Positions 62,050-64,000 of a stretch of DNA of 64,000 nucleotides are shown piece by piece. Both the position numbers and the translations under genes were made by a program. The notes under the pieces are model-generated. The model saw nothing but the letters and a program-made list of their open reading frames with translations. It had not been told where the DNA came from and did not search any database. Position 1 is the stretch's first letter; each line of letters begins with the position of its first letter. This DNA comes from Paraburkholderia sp. Tr-20389 (lineage in GTDB: Bacteria; Pseudomonadota; Gammaproteobacteria; Burkholderiales; Burkholderiaceae), in assembly GCF_017104565.1 (NCBI RefSeq), contig NZ_JAAGPD010000035.1, positions 1-64,000 on the forward strand, written 5' to 3'.

Positions 62050-63020
62050 AAGCCGCCATGAAGCGCGACGCGCGGCCGTGGCGGCGCTATTTGCGCGGAC
62101 GCTGGTGGCAGCTCCCGCTCGCCGCGCTGCTGCTTGCCGCGGCCGTGCTGATGCCGCCCGTCGAATTCAGAAGGCCCGTATTCCGCTACGTCGTTACGTT
62201 CGACATCACGCAGAGCATGGATGTCGAGGACGTTTCGCTCGGCGGCAAACCCGTGAGCCGGATCGACTTCGCGAAGGCCGCGATCAGCGACGCGTTGCAG
62301 CACCTGCCGTGCGGCTCGGAAATCGGCTGGAGCGTGTTCACGAACCAGCGCTCGCTGCTGCTCGTCGCGCCCGTCGAGCTATGCAGCAACTACGACGCGC
62401 TGCTTTCGTCGCTGGATCAGATCGGCGGGAACATGCGCTGGATAAACAGCAGCGTGATCGCGCAAGGGGGCATCTATTCGGCGATCCGCGCCGCGACGGA
62501 ACTCGCCCACAACACCGACGTCGTGTTCATCACCGACGGCCAGGAAGCGCCGCCCGTCGCGCCGAACGAAACGACGGTGCGCGACATACCGCAGGGACTC
62601 GTGCATGGCTGGCTGATCGGCGTCGGCGGCGATCAGCCGGCGCCGATTCCGAAGACCAATGCCGATGGCGTGCGCACCGGCTACTGGCAGGCGGACGAAG
62701 TGAGGCAGGTGCGTCCCGAGCCCGGCGCACCCGCCGTCGCCGAAAGCCATGAAGAACTGTCGCAACTCAGGGAGACGTATCTGGAGGCCGTGGCGGGGCA
62801 TCTCGGCTTCGGCTACAGACGGCTCGTCGCGCCGACTACGCTGCGCGCGCCGCTGACCGACGCACGCTACGCACATCCGACACCTGTTGCGACGGATATC
62901 CGCTGGGTACCCGCGCTGCTCGCGCTCGTTCTATTGGTGTGGCGCTTTCTTCCGGCGCGACGAACCGCGACTGCGGATAAGGCCGTCGGCCCGCGCTCCA
63001 TTCCGGTACGCGCTTATTGA
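62046..63020 (+). CDS. mxaL: VWA-domain protein (MxaL-like)
   Basis: 324 residues from a GTG overlapping the mxaK stop; an ATG four codons later is also possible. One N-terminal membrane helix (LRGRWWQLPLAALLLAAAVLMPPV), a VWA domain whose MIDAS-type motif is DITQSMD (Thr in place of the first Ser), and a C-terminal membrane helix (WVPALLALVLLVWRFLP). Last gene of the overlapping six-gene operon. Confidence 0.8.
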   Translation: MKAAMKRDARPWRRYLRGRWWQLPLAALLLAAAVLMPPVEFRRPVFRYVVTFDITQSMDVEDVSLGGKPVSRIDFAKAAISDALQHLPCGSEIGWSVFTNQRSLLLVAPVELCSNYDALLSSLDQIGGNMRWINSSVIAQGGIYSAIRAATELAHNTDVVFITDGQEAPPVAPNETTVRDIPQGLVHGWLIGVGGDQPAPIPKTNADGVRTGYWQADEVRQVRPEPGAPAVAESHEELSQLRETYLEAVAGHLGFGYRRLVAPTTLRAPLTDARYAHPTPVATDIRWVPALLALVLLVWRFLPARRTATADKAVGPRSIPVRAY

Positions 63021-63087
63021 GCGCTCGATGTTCGATGCAGGCATGCGGACTGCTGTCCTTGTCATCATTTTGCAAGGACAAGCGCTC

Positions 63088-63411
63088 ATGTACCCGATCC
63101 TGATTTCATCCCTCTCGCGCCGCGCCCTTTCATCGGCGGGCGCATTCTGCGCGGCGCTGTCGCTGTCCGCTCTCGCCGATGCGCAGATCACCGCGCCAAA
63201 CGGCTCGCCGCCGCAGGAAAGCCGCACTGCGCCGATGGGCACGAACCCTCAAACGCCCGCACCGCACACAGTCGAATCGAACACGCCACAAGCGCATGAA
63301 GCCAAACCGGAGCAGCGCCGCAACACGAAGTCGAAGGCGGCGCGCCAACCCGAGGGCGCCGGAGGCTTCGACAACGGCCTGTACGGCACGGGCGCGGGCA
63401 ACAACAAATAG
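63088..63411 (+). CDS. Small exported protein, unknown function
   Basis: 107 residues from the ATG at 63088, AAGGACA upstream; the frame is open further upstream but overlaps mxaL. Signal peptide of about 33 residues ending ALADAQ. The mature part is short, Pro/Asn/Gln/Lys-rich and probably disordered, with a glycine-rich end GAGGFDNGLYGTGAGNNK. No family recognised. 67 bases after mxaL. Confidence 0.65.
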   Translation: MYPILISSLSRRALSSAGAFCAALSLSALADAQITAPNGSPPQESRTAPMGTNPQTPAPHTVESNTPQAHEAKPEQRRNTKSKAARQPEGAGGFDNGLYGTGAGNNK

Positions 63412-63505
63412 CGTCCTTCCAGTCGCGAAGGGGCAGGTCGTGTCAAGCGCTTTTCGGGGATAATCGGGACCGGCAAGTCGCCCAACCCCAGCAGCTGTGC
63501 AGCTC

Positions 63506-64000
63506 ATGAGCAAAACACAAAACCAGCAGCGCCAGATCGACGCGATGCTGCAGCAGGCCATCGCGATGCAGCAGAACGGCGCGCATTCAGAAGCCGAAGA
63601 GCTTTACCGCGAGATCCTCGCGTTGCGGCCCAAACACTTCGACGCAATCCAGTTGCTGGGCGCGCTGTCGCTGCAGGCGGGGCGCGTCGACGAGGGCATC
63701 GAACTGTTGAAGAAGGCGATCGCGATCAACGGCATGCAGGCGCCGCTTCACTCGAACCTCGCCTACGCGTACAACGCCCAGCGCCGTTTCAACGAAGGGT
63801 TGGCAAGCGCGAACCGTGCATTGGCGTTGCAGGCCAGGTTCGCCGATGCACTGAATAACCGCGGCAATGCGCTCGCGGGACTCGACCGTCCGGCTGAAGC
63901 ACTCGCGAGTTTTGAAATGGCGATCGCGTTGCAGCCCGCGCTCGCGCAGGCCTGGAACAATTGCGCATGTGTGCTGCGGGACCTCGATCGTCCGGACGAT
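63506..64000 (+). CDS. TPR-repeat protein (5' part; continues beyond the window)
   Basis: The first 165 codons of an open frame that runs off the right edge, beginning MSKTQNQQRQIDAMLQQAIAMQQNGAHSEAEELYREILALRPKHFDAIQLLGALSLQAGRVDEGIELL. At least four 34-residue TPR units are visible, with the canonical small/large residue pattern (A-x-x-N-x-A-x-A). In Burkholderiaceae, proteins that start this way often end in an O-GlcNAc-transferase-like (GT41/SPINDLY) domain, but that part is not in the window. Confidence 0.8.
   Translation, partial: MSKTQNQQRQIDAMLQQAIAMQQNGAHSEAEELYREILALRPKHFDAIQLLGALSLQAGRVDEGIELLKKAIAINGMQAPLHSNLAYAYNAQRRFNEGLASANRALALQARFADALNNRGNALAGLDRPAEALASFEMAIALQPALAQAWNNCACVLRDLDRPDD

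Noticed and set aside
62046-63020. Reading the last VWA gene cluster as a Bat aerotolerance operon
   Set aside because: The genes are related, but the order and sizes (MxaA-like protein before the first VWA gene, short MxaK-like protein between VWA genes) fit mxaRSACKL better; not fully excluded.

Overview
The window is chromosomal DNA of a Burkholderiaceae bacterium, most likely Paraburkholderia or a close relative. The evidence is the high GC content with strong GC3 bias, the Burkholderia-type rrn leader at the left edge, and the gene families present (acoXABC-acoR, a phn C-P lyase cluster, an OpcP-type porin, PcaK/PcaF and DUF2917). I see no insertion sequence, prophage, integrase, CRISPR array or tRNA, so it reads as core or metabolically accessory chromosome rather than an island.

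Layout. 1-290: promoter and leader of an rRNA operon that runs leftward out of the window. 0.6-5.1 kb: a small lipoprotein, a secreted AcpA-type phosphoesterase lipoprotein and a membrane-anchored di-haem peroxidase. 5.2-13 kb: a leftward acetoin dehydrogenase operon (acoX-acoA-acoB-acoC-lipA) facing its sigma-54 activator acoR, with a near-perfect -24/-12 promoter and overlapping inverted repeats between them. 13-16.4 kb: a WYL regulator divergent from an ABM-domain protein and an APC permease, then a DUF2917 protein. 16.5-18.9 kb: the beta-ketoadipate thiolase pcaF divergent from an IclR/PcaR regulator with two spaced inverted repeats. 18.9-20.1 kb: an M20 amidohydrolase.

20.2-28.4 kb: phosphonate catabolism. 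phnF, a DUF1045 gene and phnN run left; phnGHIJKLM runs right, with tightly overlapping genes. A 22-bp perfect palindrome sits in the divergent spacer. No phosphonate transporter (phnCDE) is in the window. 28.7-32.5 kb: an amino-acid-type periplasmic binding protein, a deacylase of the AstE/aspartoacylase family and a general porin with a TTG start.

33.4-38.3 kb: PLP enzymes and regulators that look like a 3-hydroxyaspartate or D-amino-acid module: a threonine-dehydratase-like enzyme, LysR, a DSD1-family enzyme, an ornithine cyclodeaminase homologue and a YheO/DauR-like regulator. A 15-bp operator-like sequence is shared by two of its promoters. 38.4-47.3 kb: a Tat-exported beta-carbonic anhydrase, small unknown proteins, a DTG-motif lipoprotein, glycogen phosphorylase, a DHA2 exporter and L-threonine aldolase. 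47.4-53.5 kb: a binding protein translationally coupled to a CHASE-PAS-GGDEF-EAL protein, and a CPBP protease with a long periplasmic N-terminal region. 53.7-57.3 kb: a PcaK-type aromatic acid transporter, a gene-free stretch that ends in a strong orphan terminator (candidate small RNA), and an oxalate/formate antiporter. 57.7-63 kb: an mxaRSACKL-type operon for methanol dehydrogenase maturation, without a structural dehydrogenase gene in view. The window ends inside a TPR protein.

Nothing here is clearly a wholly new system. The most promising leads are the 3-hydroxyaspartate-like module with a shared operator, the candidate small RNA near 55.7 kb, the phn and aco control regions, and the binding-protein/cyclic-di-GMP pair. 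All functions are inferred from sequence by eye; no database search was run.
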